Assembly: GCA_030706015.1 (NCBI GenBank)
Contig: JAUZPI010000014.1
Coordinates: forward strand, 1 to 64,000
Length of the DNA: 64,000 nucleotides
Reading direction: 5' to 3'
From: Bacillota bacterium
GTDB taxonomy: Bacteria > Bacillota > Clostridia > Clostridiales > Clostridiaceae
In this document: in pieces, positions 16,252 through 24,275 of the stretch
Layout of the letters: each line of letters starts with the position of its first letter
Position numbering within the stretch: the first letter of the stretch is position 1
Notes under the pieces: model-generated
Told to the model about the DNA's origin: nothing
The model's database searches: none
What the model saw: the letters and a program-made list of their open reading frames with translations, nothing else
Translations under genes and position numbers: made by a program

Positions 16252-16989
16252 ATGCCATACAGGGAGAAGAAAATATATAGTGGGAAAATACTAGAGGTAG
16301 AAATATATCCAATCACTATTCAGGAGAGAAAACAGCCAAGGAAGAAAAAAGAGAAGGAATCTCTGCCGAAGCAAAAAAACCTAAACGATAAGAATGCTAA
16401 GAAGCACCTAATAAGGTTAATTAACACTAATTTTAATGATAAGGATTTAGCAGTACATCTTACATATAAGGATGGAGAGTTACCGGAAGATGAAAAAGCG
16501 GCTAGAAGAGATATAGCAAATTACATAAGAAGGGTAAAACACTATAGGAAGAAAAACAACCTCCCTGCATTAAAATATATAGCAGTAATAGAACATGGGC
16601 AGGAAAAGAAAAGGCTTCATCATCACATTATTATGTCAGGAGACATAGATAGAGATATAGCAGAGGAGTTGTGGACCAAAGGCAGAGCAAATGCGGACAG
16701 GCTAAAAGAAGATGAGAATGGATATGAAGCCCTGGGGAGATATATTGCAAAGGATCCTAAGAGGTGCAAGCGTTGGGTACAATCTAAAAATTTAAAGCAA
16801 CCGGTTATTAAAGTGAATGATTTTAAGTTTAGTAGAAGAAAGGCTGAACACATAGCAAAGGCACCAGAGGATAAGGATATATTTAATAAGCTTTATCCGG
16901 AATACGTGCTAAATGAATGTAAGGTAGAAACAAATGAAATCTATGGAGGAACCTATTTATATATAAAAATGAGAAAATTAAAGATTTAA
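16252..16989 (+). CDS. HUH-endonuclease Rep-like replication protein
   Basis: 245 residues. A basic N-terminus is followed by a Rep-like core: NFNDKDLAVHLTYKDGELPEDEKAARRDIANYIRRVKHYRKK, KYIAVIEHG, then the histidine motif LHHHIIM (His 123-125) and the tyrosine motif ALGRYIAKD (Tyr 164). This is the layout of single-tyrosine HUH nickases of rolling-circle replicons, also found in Firmicute tailed prophages. It would nick a phage origin and start replication. ATG 16252 follows AAGGGGAGAG. The DnaA-like boxes sit 95-115 bp upstream. Confidence 0.75.
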   Translation: MPYREKKIYSGKILEVEIYPITIQERKQPRKKKEKESLPKQKNLNDKNAKKHLIRLINTNFNDKDLAVHLTYKDGELPEDEKAARRDIANYIRRVKHYRKKNNLPALKYIAVIEHGQEKKRLHHHIIMSGDIDRDIAEELWTKGRANADRLKEDENGYEALGRYIAKDPKRCKRWVQSKNLKQPVIKVNDFKFSRRKAEHIAKAPEDKDIFNKLYPEYVLNECKVETNEIYGGTYLYIKMRKLKI

Positions 16990-17004
16990 GAAGGAGCGGT
17001 AAAA

Positions 17005-17382
17005 ATGTTAGAGAAAGCTATTGAAAAAATCAAGACAGAAATGGGCCAAAACAAAGGTGATGAATACATCCAGGTAATAGGAGAGTTCTTACTACAGTAT
17101 CTACAGGATAATCCAAAAGCTGCAGAAAAGATACTTGATGATAAAAAGACTATAGCAAAGAGCATTACTGAGATGGAGAAGGTTGCTGCAAAAAAACAGA
17201 AGAATAAGCGTGCGTGCATAGGACCACAGGAAGCCATTGAGATAATAACAAAGTATTTTGAATTTGAGACAAGTTCTGCATTACCTCAGGTTGTATCAGA
17301 AATAAAAGTTGCTAACCATGAGGACAAAGCTAAAGGTAGTGGTTTTGACATAAATCTTGATGAATTACTTGAGGAGGTGTAA
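17005..17382 (+). CDS. PcfK-like / AcrIIA9-family-like protein
   Basis: 125 residues, helical: IQVIGEFLLQYLQDNPKAAEKILDDKKTIAKSITEMEKVAAKKQKNKRACIGPQEAIEIITKYFEF. The F-YL-N-A-KKTI-I-A-N-IG-E-I-YF pattern resembles PcfK-type proteins, a family that includes the anti-CRISPR AcrIIA9. It is directly followed (4 bases) by a PcfJ gene, the usual PcfK partner, which supports the assignment. Cas9 inhibition is not shown for this protein; many family members may have a replication or conjugation role. Confidence 0.6.
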   Translation: MLEKAIEKIKTEMGQNKGDEYIQVIGEFLLQYLQDNPKAAEKILDDKKTIAKSITEMEKVAAKKQKNKRACIGPQEAIEIITKYFEFETSSALPQVVSEIKVANHEDKAKGSGFDINLDELLEEV

Positions 17383-17386
17383 GGAA

Positions 17387-18904
17387 ATGCATGAGGATTA
17401 TATGCAACATTTTTCCTCAGAAATTAGTGAGGAAATTGAAAATTATGCTATTGAGGAACCTTTGAAATTCAGTAGATACATTTTTACAAGAAGAGAAGGA
17501 AAGCATCAGTATGGATACTGTACCCATTGTGGAAATGAATATAAGACCGTTGGATTAAAACATAATGAAGAAGCGGAATGTCCTTACTGTAAAAGTATGT
17601 GTACTGTAAAATCAAGTGGAAGAGGACGTAAATATATGGTTGATGAAGCTCTCTTTGAGTTTTATGATAAGTCGCTAATAAATCCCAATATTATCACTGC
17701 GCAAGAGATACGTGTTACCAAGGACTATAGAAACAGTTATAAGGATCCTAGAACCAGCTACACCATATTTGCCAGATTTATTTTTGAAATGGGCAATAGT
17801 GTAATGATAGAGAGAGATTGTTGGGGAAATGGCTTTCATAAGACAAAGAGTGTACACAAAAATGTAATAGGCTATTTGATTAAATTACCATACACATTTT
17901 CAAGGGCAAGTATAAAAAAGGCGGTAAAAGATACACCATTTCGATACAGTACTTGGGATTCATACACAAAGAGCCAGAGCAGTATGGTAAAGTTTTTTGA
18001 CTTATACTCAAAGTATCCAGGTATTGAGTATCTTACAAAAGAAGGTTTTGAAGGACTTGTCATTGACAAGCTTCAGGGTGCCGGTACATTTAGCGCTGTT
18101 AACTGGAGAGCAAATTCTATATTTAAAATGCTAAGAGTTGGTAAAGAAAACTTAAGAGAACTTAAAAACTGTAAGGGTAAAGATGATTCACTTTTTCTAA
18201 GGTTATATCAAATATCTCAAAAAGATAAGTCAAATTTATTGGTTGAAGATATTGATGAGATTCGAGATAGTTGGGGAATGTACTTCAGAGAATTACAGAG
18301 TGTACATAAGTACATATCATTACGAAAAATGGCCAAATACATTAATCAACAATATAACAAATATAAAAAGCAGTTTTATACAAAAGGTAGTGTATTAACA
18401 ACGTGGAGAGATTATTTAGCTGATTGTGAAACGCTTGAAATGAATCTAAAAGATGAGCACGTCCTATATCCTAAAAATCTACATGTTGCCCATCAAAGTA
18501 CCATTAGCCAAGTTAAAGTAAAAGCAAATGAAAAGTTCAATATAGAAATTAATAAAAGGGCGAAGAACTTAGAGAAATATACATTTGAATATGATGAACT
18601 AATAATCCGTGCAATAGGAAGCGTTGAAGAGCTTATCAAGGAAGGGGAAGTACTTCATCATTGTGTTGGAAGATATGCAGAAAGATATGCTAAAGGTGAA
18701 TCAAGAATATTTGCCATAAGGAAAAAGGATGCAATAGACAAGCCGTATTTCACATTAGAGCTTAATGGGAAGGATGTAATAGTGCAGGTACATGGTAAAA
18801 ACAATTGCAATCCAGGAGAAGATGTTAAGCGATTTATAGAAGCTTTTAAAAGTATAAAGCTAATAAAGAAAAAAGATAAAGTCAATATAGCTATATCAGC
18901 GTAA
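17387..18904 (+). CDS. PcfJ-family protein
   Basis: 505 residues from ATG 17387 (GGAGGTGTAAGGAA upstream). Near the N-terminus is a zinc ribbon CTHCGNEYKTVG...CPYCKS. The C-terminal region VLHHCVGRYAERYAKGESRIFAIRK...PYFTLEL...VQVHGKNNCNP is the PcfJ signature. PcfJ proteins occur in conjugative plasmids and phages next to PcfK; their function is unknown, though the HHCVG region suggests nucleic-acid interaction. It is part of the operon Rep-PcfK-PcfJ-DUF3102. Confidence 0.85.
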   Translation: MHEDYMQHFSSEISEEIENYAIEEPLKFSRYIFTRREGKHQYGYCTHCGNEYKTVGLKHNEEAECPYCKSMCTVKSSGRGRKYMVDEALFEFYDKSLINPNIITAQEIRVTKDYRNSYKDPRTSYTIFARFIFEMGNSVMIERDCWGNGFHKTKSVHKNVIGYLIKLPYTFSRASIKKAVKDTPFRYSTWDSYTKSQSSMVKFFDLYSKYPGIEYLTKEGFEGLVIDKLQGAGTFSAVNWRANSIFKMLRVGKENLRELKNCKGKDDSLFLRLYQISQKDKSNLLVEDIDEIRDSWGMYFRELQSVHKYISLRKMAKYINQQYNKYKKQFYTKGSVLTTWRDYLADCETLEMNLKDEHVLYPKNLHVAHQSTISQVKVKANEKFNIEINKRAKNLEKYTFEYDELIIRAIGSVEELIKEGEVLHHCVGRYAERYAKGESRIFAIRKKDAIDKPYFTLELNGKDVIVQVHGKNNCNPGEDVKRFIEAFKSIKLIKKKDKVNIAISA

Positions 18905-18923
18905 CTAGGAGAGGTGAAGGGAA

Positions 18924-20000
18924 ATGAATGAAATGATAAATAATGAAGGGGTTAAGCCTACCACAAGGACAGTAAATCTAATTGCAGCGGAGATAAATAG
19001 CATTAAAGAGCAAACTAGAAAGATGGTTCTCTATAATTCCATTGAGATAGGAAGACGTTTAGTTGAAGCAAAGTCCATGTTAAGTCATGGTGAATGGGGA
19101 GAGTGGCTAGAAAAGTCTGTAGATTATTCCAAGAGTACTGCCAATAACCTAATGAGGATATTTCAGGAGTATGGTTCAGAGCAAATTACATTGCTAACCG
19201 ATAATGCAAAAAGCCAAGCGCTTGGAAATTTGAGTTATACCCAGGCTATTGCCCTACTAGGGATACCTTCAGAAGATAGAGAAAGCTTTGTGAAAGAAAA
19301 TGATATAGATAGTATGTCTACTCGGGAATTACAACAAGCCATTAAGGAGAAGCAGGAGTTAGAGAAGAGGTTAAAAGAAGCTGAGAAGAGGGCAGAGGAT
19401 GAACATAAAGCCTGGGAAGCGATTAATAGTAGCTATAGTAAGCTTGAAAAGGCTAGTAAAAAGAACTCTAAAGAAGCTGAGAAATTAAAAAAGGAGCTTC
19501 AGGATATTGAGGATAAAAACAAAGAAGAGTTGACCAATAAAGAGGTAGAAATACAAAACCTTCAAATTCATATAAAAGACATCAAGGGTCAGCTTTCCTT
19601 GGCCCAATCAAATGGAAGCGGTAAAGAAGTAGAGGTACTTCAGGAATCATTGAATGAAGCCGAGAACAAACTTCATGATGCAGCTGAAAAAATTCAAGAA
19701 TTAGAGCAGAAACTAAATGAAAAGCCAATTGAGGTAATAGCTGCTACTCCTGAGGTAGAGATTATTGAAAAAATCCCGGAAGAAATTGAAAAAGAGCTTC
19801 AAGAGCTGAGAGAAAAGGCAAGTAAAAAGGATAATCCAGCTGTCATAAAATACTCGGTTATATTTAATGGCTTAGTAGATAACTTTAAGCTGCTATTAGC
19901 TACTTTAGATGAGATAAGAAAGGCTGATGAAGCGGCACATGAGAAGTATAAAAATGCAACTATAAAATTAGCAGATAAAATGGTTGCGGGACTAAAGTGA
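18924..20000 (+). CDS. DUF3102 protein with long coiled coil
   Basis: 358 residues. The N-terminal DUF3102 segment is LIAAEINSIKEQTRKMVLYNSIEIGRRLVEAKSMLSHGEWGEWLEKS...STANNLMRIFQEYG. About residues 130-290 form a continuous Glu/Lys-rich coiled coil, followed by a helical C-terminus. DUF3102 proteins are frequent in phages and plasmids and are thought to be DNA-associated because of a ParB/Noc-like helical part; function unproven. ATG 18924 follows GGAGAGGTGAAGGGAA. Confidence 0.8.
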   Translation: MNEMINNEGVKPTTRTVNLIAAEINSIKEQTRKMVLYNSIEIGRRLVEAKSMLSHGEWGEWLEKSVDYSKSTANNLMRIFQEYGSEQITLLTDNAKSQALGNLSYTQAIALLGIPSEDRESFVKENDIDSMSTRELQQAIKEKQELEKRLKEAEKRAEDEHKAWEAINSSYSKLEKASKKNSKEAEKLKKELQDIEDKNKEELTNKEVEIQNLQIHIKDIKGQLSLAQSNGSGKEVEVLQESLNEAENKLHDAAEKIQELEQKLNEKPIEVIAATPEVEIIEKIPEEIEKELQELREKASKKDNPAVIKYSVIFNGLVDNFKLLLATLDEIRKADEAAHEKYKNATIKLADKMVAGLK

Positions 20001-20010
20001 GGTGATGAAA

Positions 20011-20304
20011 ATGAAAGGAAGCTGGCATGAGTTTCTCGATGGGAGAATGGAAGGGGCTGAAGTATATTATATAAAGGCACAAGATAAAGAATTTAAAGAA
20101 ATCAAAGATGGAATCAAGCAATTTGAAGTGTTAAAGAATGATATAAACTATCAAGTTGGAGATACATTGATTATAGAGGAACTTAATCAGCAAAAGAAGC
20201 AAACAGGAGCATGGATCCCTATGCAAATTATATATAAAATGAATGACCCTAATTATCTAAAGAAAGGGTTCATTATACTAGGCATGAAAGAAATCAGGGT
20301 ATGA
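20011..20304 (+). CDS. DUF3850-like (ASCH/PUA fold) protein
   Basis: 97 residues. VYYIKAQDKEFKEIKDGIKQFEVLKNDINYQVGDTLIIEEL...KKGFIILGMKEI follows the DUF3850 pattern (K-G-K-FE-RKND-Y-VGD-L-L-E... GYVVLG). The fold is PUA/ASCH-like, probably RNA- or modified-base-binding. ATG 20011 is favoured because GAGGTG lies 6 bases upstream. It closes the Rep-PcfJ-DUF3102 run. Confidence 0.7.
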   Translation: MKGSWHEFLDGRMEGAEVYYIKAQDKEFKEIKDGIKQFEVLKNDINYQVGDTLIIEELNQQKKQTGAWIPMQIIYKMNDPNYLKKGFIILGMKEIRV

Positions 20305-20400
20305 CACTCCTAACAATGCATAGTTACAATATATATTTAATGCGAACTAAGAAAGATAAAAAATAAAAGCACATAAATTTTATATGTGCTGTGATTTTGG

Positions 20401-20467
20401 CTCTGTGGGCTTTCATTATGACTTATACGGCTGAGACAACTCACCTCCCGAAGAATGCCACACAGAG
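20401..20467. ncRNA. Structured intergenic element (candidate small RNA)
   Basis: Nested pairing is visible: CTCTGTG (20401-20407) with CACAGAG (20461-20467), GGC (20408-20410) with GCC (20457-20459), CGG (20428-20430) with CCG (20448-20450), and a TGAG-ACAA-CTCA hairpin inside. Just upstream, AGCACATA/TATGTGCT forms another hairpin. On the minus strand the same bases contain a strong GGGAGGTGAG ribosome-site-like stretch followed by short ORFs only. Either an RNA element or a small-peptide leader; strand undecided. Confidence 0.35.
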
Positions 20468-20832
20468 AAATTAAGATAATAAATATATTCATACCAAACC
20501 ATCTCCTTTTGTTCTCTACTTTGAAAATCAAGATAGTACTAATACCAACTTTCAAAATAGCTGATGATAATTCTTTTAGCGTTGCTGAGAGGTATGATGG
20601 TAAGTGCGGGAGTGATGGGAATGACCCAACGCCTGAAGCATACTTTAAGTATTTGTTTAATTCTAACATTATAAAAGTTATTAGTAAAGATGTTAATGAA
20701 TTTATAAATAAGTTCATTGGTACAGTAAAGTTGAATAAGGGCATAAGTAAGGATAAAAATATCACGAATTTGGATAAAAAATTATCAAAATGGCTATTTT
20801 TATCACAAAAATGGCTAAAAAATCGCAACTAA
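20455..20832 (+). CDS. Doubtful ORF in a gene-poor gap, possible remnant
   Basis: An open frame of 125 codons. The first third is hydrophobic and unlikely, but the rest (ERYDGKCGSDGNDPTPEAYFKYLFNSNIIKVISKDVNEF...DKKLSKWLFLSQKWLKNRN) looks like real, charged protein. No ribosome site precedes the ATG. It may be the C-terminal remnant of a larger early phage gene. The opposite strand is also open (20337-20828) but reads as low-complexity hydrophobic sequence. Confidence 0.3.
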   Translation: MPHREIKIINIFIPNHLLLFSTLKIKIVLIPTFKIADDNSFSVAERYDGKCGSDGNDPTPEAYFKYLFNSNIIKVISKDVNEFINKFIGTVKLNKGISKDKNITNLDKKLSKWLFLSQKWLKNRN

Positions 20833-20854
20833 AATGAAATAGAGGGGAATAAAA

Positions 20855-21082
20855 ATGAGTACTTTAAGAAAGGTTGAAATACCTATTATATATAGAGCTA
20901 CAACTGGGGATTGGCTAATTGTTTGTGGAATTACTTATGATAAAAACAACGAAATAATTGAAGTAGATGCCTGGGATGGAGACGGAGTTGTAACTTATGA
21001 AAAAGGGGAATTTGAAGTTGATGAACCCAAAGTACCTCCCTTATATCAGAATATAACAGATAGGAGTGATTTAAATGTTTGA
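20855..21082 (+). CDS. Hypothetical phage protein
   Basis: 75 residues from ATG 20855 after AGAGGGG. It is acidic and beta-rich: VEIPIIYRATTGDWLIVCGITYDKNNEIIEVDAWDGDGVVTYEKGEF. No family recognised. It overlaps the next small gene by 8 bases, so it belongs to the run of short early genes up to the ArpU-like regulator. Confidence 0.6.
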   Translation: MSTLRKVEIPIIYRATTGDWLIVCGITYDKNNEIIEVDAWDGDGVVTYEKGEFEVDEPKVPPLYQNITDRSDLNV

Positions 21083-21239
21083 AATAGGGCCGAATGCAAG
21101 AGATGCCGTTGCAATGGTATCAATATCAATAATGGTTGTAGGGGTATGTGTATCAACAATGCTGAATCACTTGAAAGAAAATAAGGGGAAAGGTGAAATA
21201 GATGGGGAAATGGAGAGAAGCGGCACAAAAGACATATGA
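21075..21239 (+). CDS. Small single-pass membrane protein
   Basis: 54 residues from ATG 21075 (AGGAGTG upstream). A central hydrophobic helix (VAMVSISIMVVGVCVSTML) is followed by a charged C-terminal tail. Function unknown. It overlaps the following gene by 38 bases. Confidence 0.55.
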   Translation: MFEIGPNARDAVAMVSISIMVVGVCVSTMLNHLKENKGKGEIDGEMERSGTKDI

Positions 21240-21360
21240 CGCAATTCAGAAGAGTAAGAAGGATAAGGAGTACAAGAAGAGAGTTTTGAATTGTGAATTA
21301 ATAGATATACATGTTAAAGGCATGGAAAAATCTATGAGAAGGAAGATGGGGCAATTTTGA
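21202..21360 (+). CDS. Small basic phage protein
   Basis: 52 residues from ATG 21202 with GGGGAAAGGTG upstream. It is lysine/arginine-rich (MGKWREAAQKTYDAIQKSKKDKEYKKRVLNC) and may bind nucleic acid. Its TGA overlaps the TTG start of the DUF1064 gene, indicating translational coupling. Confidence 0.55.
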   Translation: MGKWREAAQKTYDAIQKSKKDKEYKKRVLNCELIDIHVKGMEKSMRRKMGQF

Positions 21361-21773
21361 GTAAGTATGGTTCACAAAAGATTACTGTAGATGGAATAAC
21401 TTTCGATTCTAAAGACGAAGCAATGTACTATGAATATCTTAAGCTGCTTAAAGCTAAAGGTGAGATTGAGAACTTTGAGTTGCAACCTATTTATGAGCTC
21501 ATACCAAAGTTTAAGAAACATGGGAAGTCATTTAGAAGGACAACCTATACACCTGACTTTCTTATTTATCATTTAGATGGTAGTCAAGAGCTGATAGATG
21601 TTAAGGGGTTCAGTACTCAGCAAGGAGAACTTAGGAAGAAATTATTTGAATATAAGTATCCTGATGTAAAGTTAACATGGATTGCTAGAAATCTCAAGTA
21701 TGGTAATGAGTATGGTTGGATTAACTATGAGGAATTGAAGAAAAAAAGAAGAGAGAGTAAGAAAGATGTTTAG
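21357..21773 (+). CDS. DUF1064 putative endonuclease
   Basis: 138 residues from TTG 21357. The DUF1064 pattern is clear: KYGSQKITVDGITFDSKDEAMYYEYLKLLKAKGEIENFELQP, then YTPDFLIYHLDGSQELIDVKGF with a PD-(D/E)XK-type PDF...DVKG catalytic core. Such phage proteins are predicted Holliday-junction-type or DNA-repair nucleases. The gene sits among early replication genes. Confidence 0.85.
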   Translation: MSKYGSQKITVDGITFDSKDEAMYYEYLKLLKAKGEIENFELQPIYELIPKFKKHGKSFRRTTYTPDFLIYHLDGSQELIDVKGFSTQQGELRKKLFEYKYPDVKLTWIARNLKYGNEYGWINYEELKKKRRESKKDV

Positions 21774-21798
21774 CCTTCTGGTATATAGAGGTGATTAA

Positions 21799-22131
21799 AT
21801 GGCCTTAGATATGGTAAATGTAGCAAAAGAGATATATGAAGCGGCACATAGATTAAGAAAAAGCAGTGATATACTATTTTCTCTTGCTAAAGAATATGCA
21901 GAAACGGAACAAATATATAGACAAGCTCTGGCGAAAGAAAAGGTAAAACTTAGAGAGGCAGGAATGACAGTTTCACTCATTGATGATGTAGCGAAGGGGA
22001 ATACAGCTAAATTAAAGTACGATAGAGATCTAGCAGAGTTTAAGTTTACTGCCGGGAAGGAAAAGGCAAGGGCGCTGCAATGTGAAATCTCAGCCCTTCA
22101 GAGTATTTATAGGAGGCAAGATGAGATATGA
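21799..22131 (+). CDS. Hypothetical phage protein
   Basis: 110 residues, entirely helical: VAKEIYEAAHRLRKSSDILFSLAKEYAETEQIYRQALAKEKVKLREAGMTVSLIDDVAKGNTAKLKYDRDLAEFKF. This resembles a conserved helical protein found next to recombination genes in Firmicute phages, but I cannot name it. It overlaps the next ORF by 4 bases (ATGA). Confidence 0.65.
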   Translation: MALDMVNVAKEIYEAAHRLRKSSDILFSLAKEYAETEQIYRQALAKEKVKLREAGMTVSLIDDVAKGNTAKLKYDRDLAEFKFTAGKEKARALQCEISALQSIYRRQDEI

Positions 22132-22280
22132 AAGTGATTATTATGAAATGTGAGGATAAATCTAATTATAAAGATAAGATAGGCAAGGTTTATAAAGTTA
22201 TGGGACAAAGTGAAACTACCTACTTTACAAAGGAAGGTCTATTTATAAAGAAGTCGGATTGTGAGATTGTAGAAAAATAA
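22128..22280 (+). CDS. Small beta-rich phage protein
   Basis: 50 residues from ATG 22128, 11 bases after AGGAGG. MKVIIMKCEDKSNYKDKIGKVYKVMGQSETTYFTKEGLFIKKSDCEIVEK has an SH3/KOW-like look. Overlap with the previous stop suggests coupling. Function unknown. Confidence 0.55.
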   Translation: MKVIIMKCEDKSNYKDKIGKVYKVMGQSETTYFTKEGLFIKKSDCEIVEK

Positions 22281-22292
22281 TGAGGTGATAGT

Positions 22293-22787
22293 ATGACCAG
22301 TGAGAAATTAAATATAGAGGTAATAATAAACGAGGCAGCGGAGAAGGCTGGAGAGATTGGAGCTAAGAAGGCTATCTTAGAGTTTAGTAAAGAAATAAAA
22401 GATAAGAGGCTTCACAATACCAGGTTGCTGATGAAGAACTATAATAAGTTAAAGGATCATGTAGATAACGTAAGAGCTGATGTAGAGTTTGATATAGAAT
22501 ATGCAGAGGATAAAGTATGGTTGACCAGTGTAGTAAGGACTAAACTAAGAACCATGCGAATGATGGCAATGATTGATAGTGCTTTAGCAATAATAAAGGA
22601 GAAGGCAAGAAAGGATTGTATTGAATATAAATATAAAGCTTTCGAACTATTCTATATAGATGAGAAGAAGAATGATGAAATAATAGAAAGTTTAAAGTGC
22701 GGTAAGAATCAACCCAAGATATGGTCCGATTACATACTTAATGAATTAAGCATATACCTTTGGGGAATAGAGAGTTTAGGGATATAG
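22293..22787 (+). CDS. ArpU/RinA-like late transcription regulator
   Basis: 164 residues. The C-terminal half (ALAIIKEKARKDCIEYKYKAFELFYIDEKKNDEIIESLKCGKNQPKIWSDYILNELSIYLWGIESLGI) follows the ArpU/RinA sigma-like pattern: a helix-loop leading to an HTH and an LN-LS-LWG ending. Its position as the last early gene ahead of the terminase block is where these late-gene activators sit. ATG 22293 follows TGAGGTGATAGT. Confidence 0.65.
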   Translation: MTSEKLNIEVIINEAAEKAGEIGAKKAILEFSKEIKDKRLHNTRLLMKNYNKLKDHVDNVRADVEFDIEYAEDKVWLTSVVRTKLRTMRMMAMIDSALAIIKEKARKDCIEYKYKAFELFYIDEKKNDEIIESLKCGKNQPKIWSDYILNELSIYLWGIESLGI

Positions 22788-22875
22788 AAGGGAAAAGAGG
22801 GAGTTTTAAAAGTGATTCTAATAAAGTAAAATGATAACATGCAATAATCACATCAATAAGGAGTATGTGTGATGG

Positions 22876-22926
22876 CATCTAACTGAAGGAGTTCAATCTC
22901 TAGTTAGATGTCTTTTATTATGCTAA
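22876..22926 (+). terminator. Terminator ending the early region
   Basis: The stem CATCTAACT / AGTTAGATG is followed by TCTTTTATTAT. It separates the ArpU-like gene from the membrane-protein gene. Confidence 0.8.
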
Positions 22927-23023
22927 AAAACAAAATCCTATAAGTTTCACTATTTTGAACCTAATGTTTATATCATATGTTACGAAAATATAGAGTAAAT
23001 GGTATAAATTTGGAGGAGATATA

Positions 23024-23749
23024 ATGAGGCAAGTTATAGAGTATTATATATTTAGATATAGATATATAATGATTAGCTTTATCGCATTAATGCTATTTGG
23101 ATTTCTTATTTATAAGTACATTGAAAGACTAAATTTCAATGGCGTATTTAAGGAATTAAAACACGATTTATTAAGTTTTAGACAAGGTATTAGATTTAAT
23201 ATTAGAGTATTTAGTTTAGCTTTATTTAGTGAGTTACTGTTTGATTTTATTAGACTTAATATCATATATACAGCGAAGCCTGGTGGATATAAGTTAACAA
23301 TTGTGATAATTTTATATACAATTTTATGCTTAGTACAGAAGTTCTTTATCATATGGTTAATAATTACGACATCACTAACAATATACACGATCACAGAAAT
23401 AAAGCATTTATGTGAATACCAAGATAATAAGCAAATTTCATCATTTCTTAAAATGTATGTAGTTTATGGAATTGTATGCTTTGCACTTGAGGTAAATGCT
23501 TTGTATCATATCAATGTATTAAGTCCAGTATTAATAGTTAGTTGTGTATTAATAACTACTGTAATTGTGGTTTTGGGTATGGCTGACGTACTAAATAACT
23601 ACAAGAAAGAACGTCACAAGGAATTAAAAAATATCATAAATCTATTTAAATCAACCGAGGATCGGAAGAGAGCAATCAAATCATTAGGCTACAATATTAA
23701 ACTAATAATTTCTGGGACTAGTTTACTATTGAGGGATACTAATTATTAA
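23024..23749 (+). CDS. Multi-pass membrane protein, moron-like
   Basis: 241 residues with about five hydrophobic segments (IMISFIALMLFGFLIY, FSLALFSELLFDFI, LTIVIILYTILCLV, FFIIWLIITTSLTIYTI, VLIVSCVLITTVIVVLG) and a basic C-terminal tail. No family recognised. It has terminators on both sides (22876-22926 and 23774-23804) and a GGAGGAG ribosome site, so it is a separate transcription unit between early and late modules. That is the usual place and form of a lysogenic-conversion gene; superinfection exclusion is one possibility. Confidence 0.65.
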   Translation: MRQVIEYYIFRYRYIMISFIALMLFGFLIYKYIERLNFNGVFKELKHDLLSFRQGIRFNIRVFSLALFSELLFDFIRLNIIYTAKPGGYKLTIVIILYTILCLVQKFFIIWLIITTSLTIYTITEIKHLCEYQDNKQISSFLKMYVVYGIVCFALEVNALYHINVLSPVLIVSCVLITTVIVVLGMADVLNNYKKERHKELKNIINLFKSTEDRKRAIKSLGYNIKLIISGTSLLLRDTNY

Positions 23750-23773
23750 TTAGGCTTAGAATGAGATATATTT

Positions 23774-23804
23774 AAGTATTGGAATTTAACCAATACTTTT
23801 TTTA
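23774..23804 (+). terminator. Terminator after the membrane protein gene
   Basis: AAGTATTGG / CCAATACTT stem with a 7-base loop and a TTTTTTT run. Confidence 0.88.
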
Positions 23805-23898
23805 TTTCAGAACCAATGGTCATTAGTAGCGATAAAGAAGGTGATAGTATGACAGGCATTAAACATACCCATTAGTAAATATAAGGTGAGGTAATAAC

Positions 23899-24177
23899 AT
23901 GGCTAGGCATAGTGATGTGTATAAAACAAAGGAGTGGAAAGAAGCAAGACAATATGTATTAACTAGGAGCAATGGACTGTGTGAGAGATGCAAGAAGAAA
24001 GGTAAGATAGTACCAGGTAAGATAGTGCATCATAAGCGCTGGCTTACTGATAAGAACAAACATGACTGGGATATAGCATATAACCCTGATAATCTCGAGT
24101 ATATTTGTAATGATTGTCATGAAGAAGAACATGATAGGTCAATAGGGTTACAAAAGTTCTTAGTCCCCCCACCATGA
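23899..24177 (+). CDS. Phage HNH endonuclease
   Basis: 92 residues. Zinc-ribbon CERCKKKGK, the catalytic HHKRWL, N at YNPDNLEYICNDCHEEEHD complete the HNH fold. HNH proteins adjacent to terminase genes act with TerS/TerL in cohesive-end packaging of HK97-type phages. ATG 23899 follows TAAGGTGAGG. It opens the late operon. Confidence 0.9.
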   Translation: MARHSDVYKTKEWKEARQYVLTRSNGLCERCKKKGKIVPGKIVHHKRWLTDKNKHDWDIAYNPDNLEYICNDCHEEEHDRSIGLQKFLVPPP

Positions 24178-24275
24178 AATTATTTTTAAGCCCATGGGAG
24201 ACCGTGTATGGGAGGTACAATTTCACTCGAGGCTTTCGCGCGTAGGGGGGTGTGGTGTAAAGGAGGTGTTTTTGA
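24178..24275. other. Candidate cos/packaging region
   Basis: The 98-base gap between HNH and terS is unusually GC-rich for this genome (TCGCGCG, a G6 run at 24245-24250, and a C6 run just before at 24165-24170). In HK97-type phages with an HNH partner the cos site commonly lies here. No cohesive end can be defined from sequence alone. Confidence 0.35.

Noticed and set aside
20337..20828. 163-codon open frame on the minus strand
   Set aside because: Low-complexity hydrophobic translation (FFS, LLSLL, SSLLITFIM) of AT-rich sequence; overlaps the structured element and lacks a ribosome site at its start.
24165..24257. C6/G6 tracts as arms of one large inverted repeat
   Set aside because: The flanking bases do not pair (CCCCCCACCA versus GGGGGGTGTGG), so no stable stem; kept only as part of a possible packaging region.
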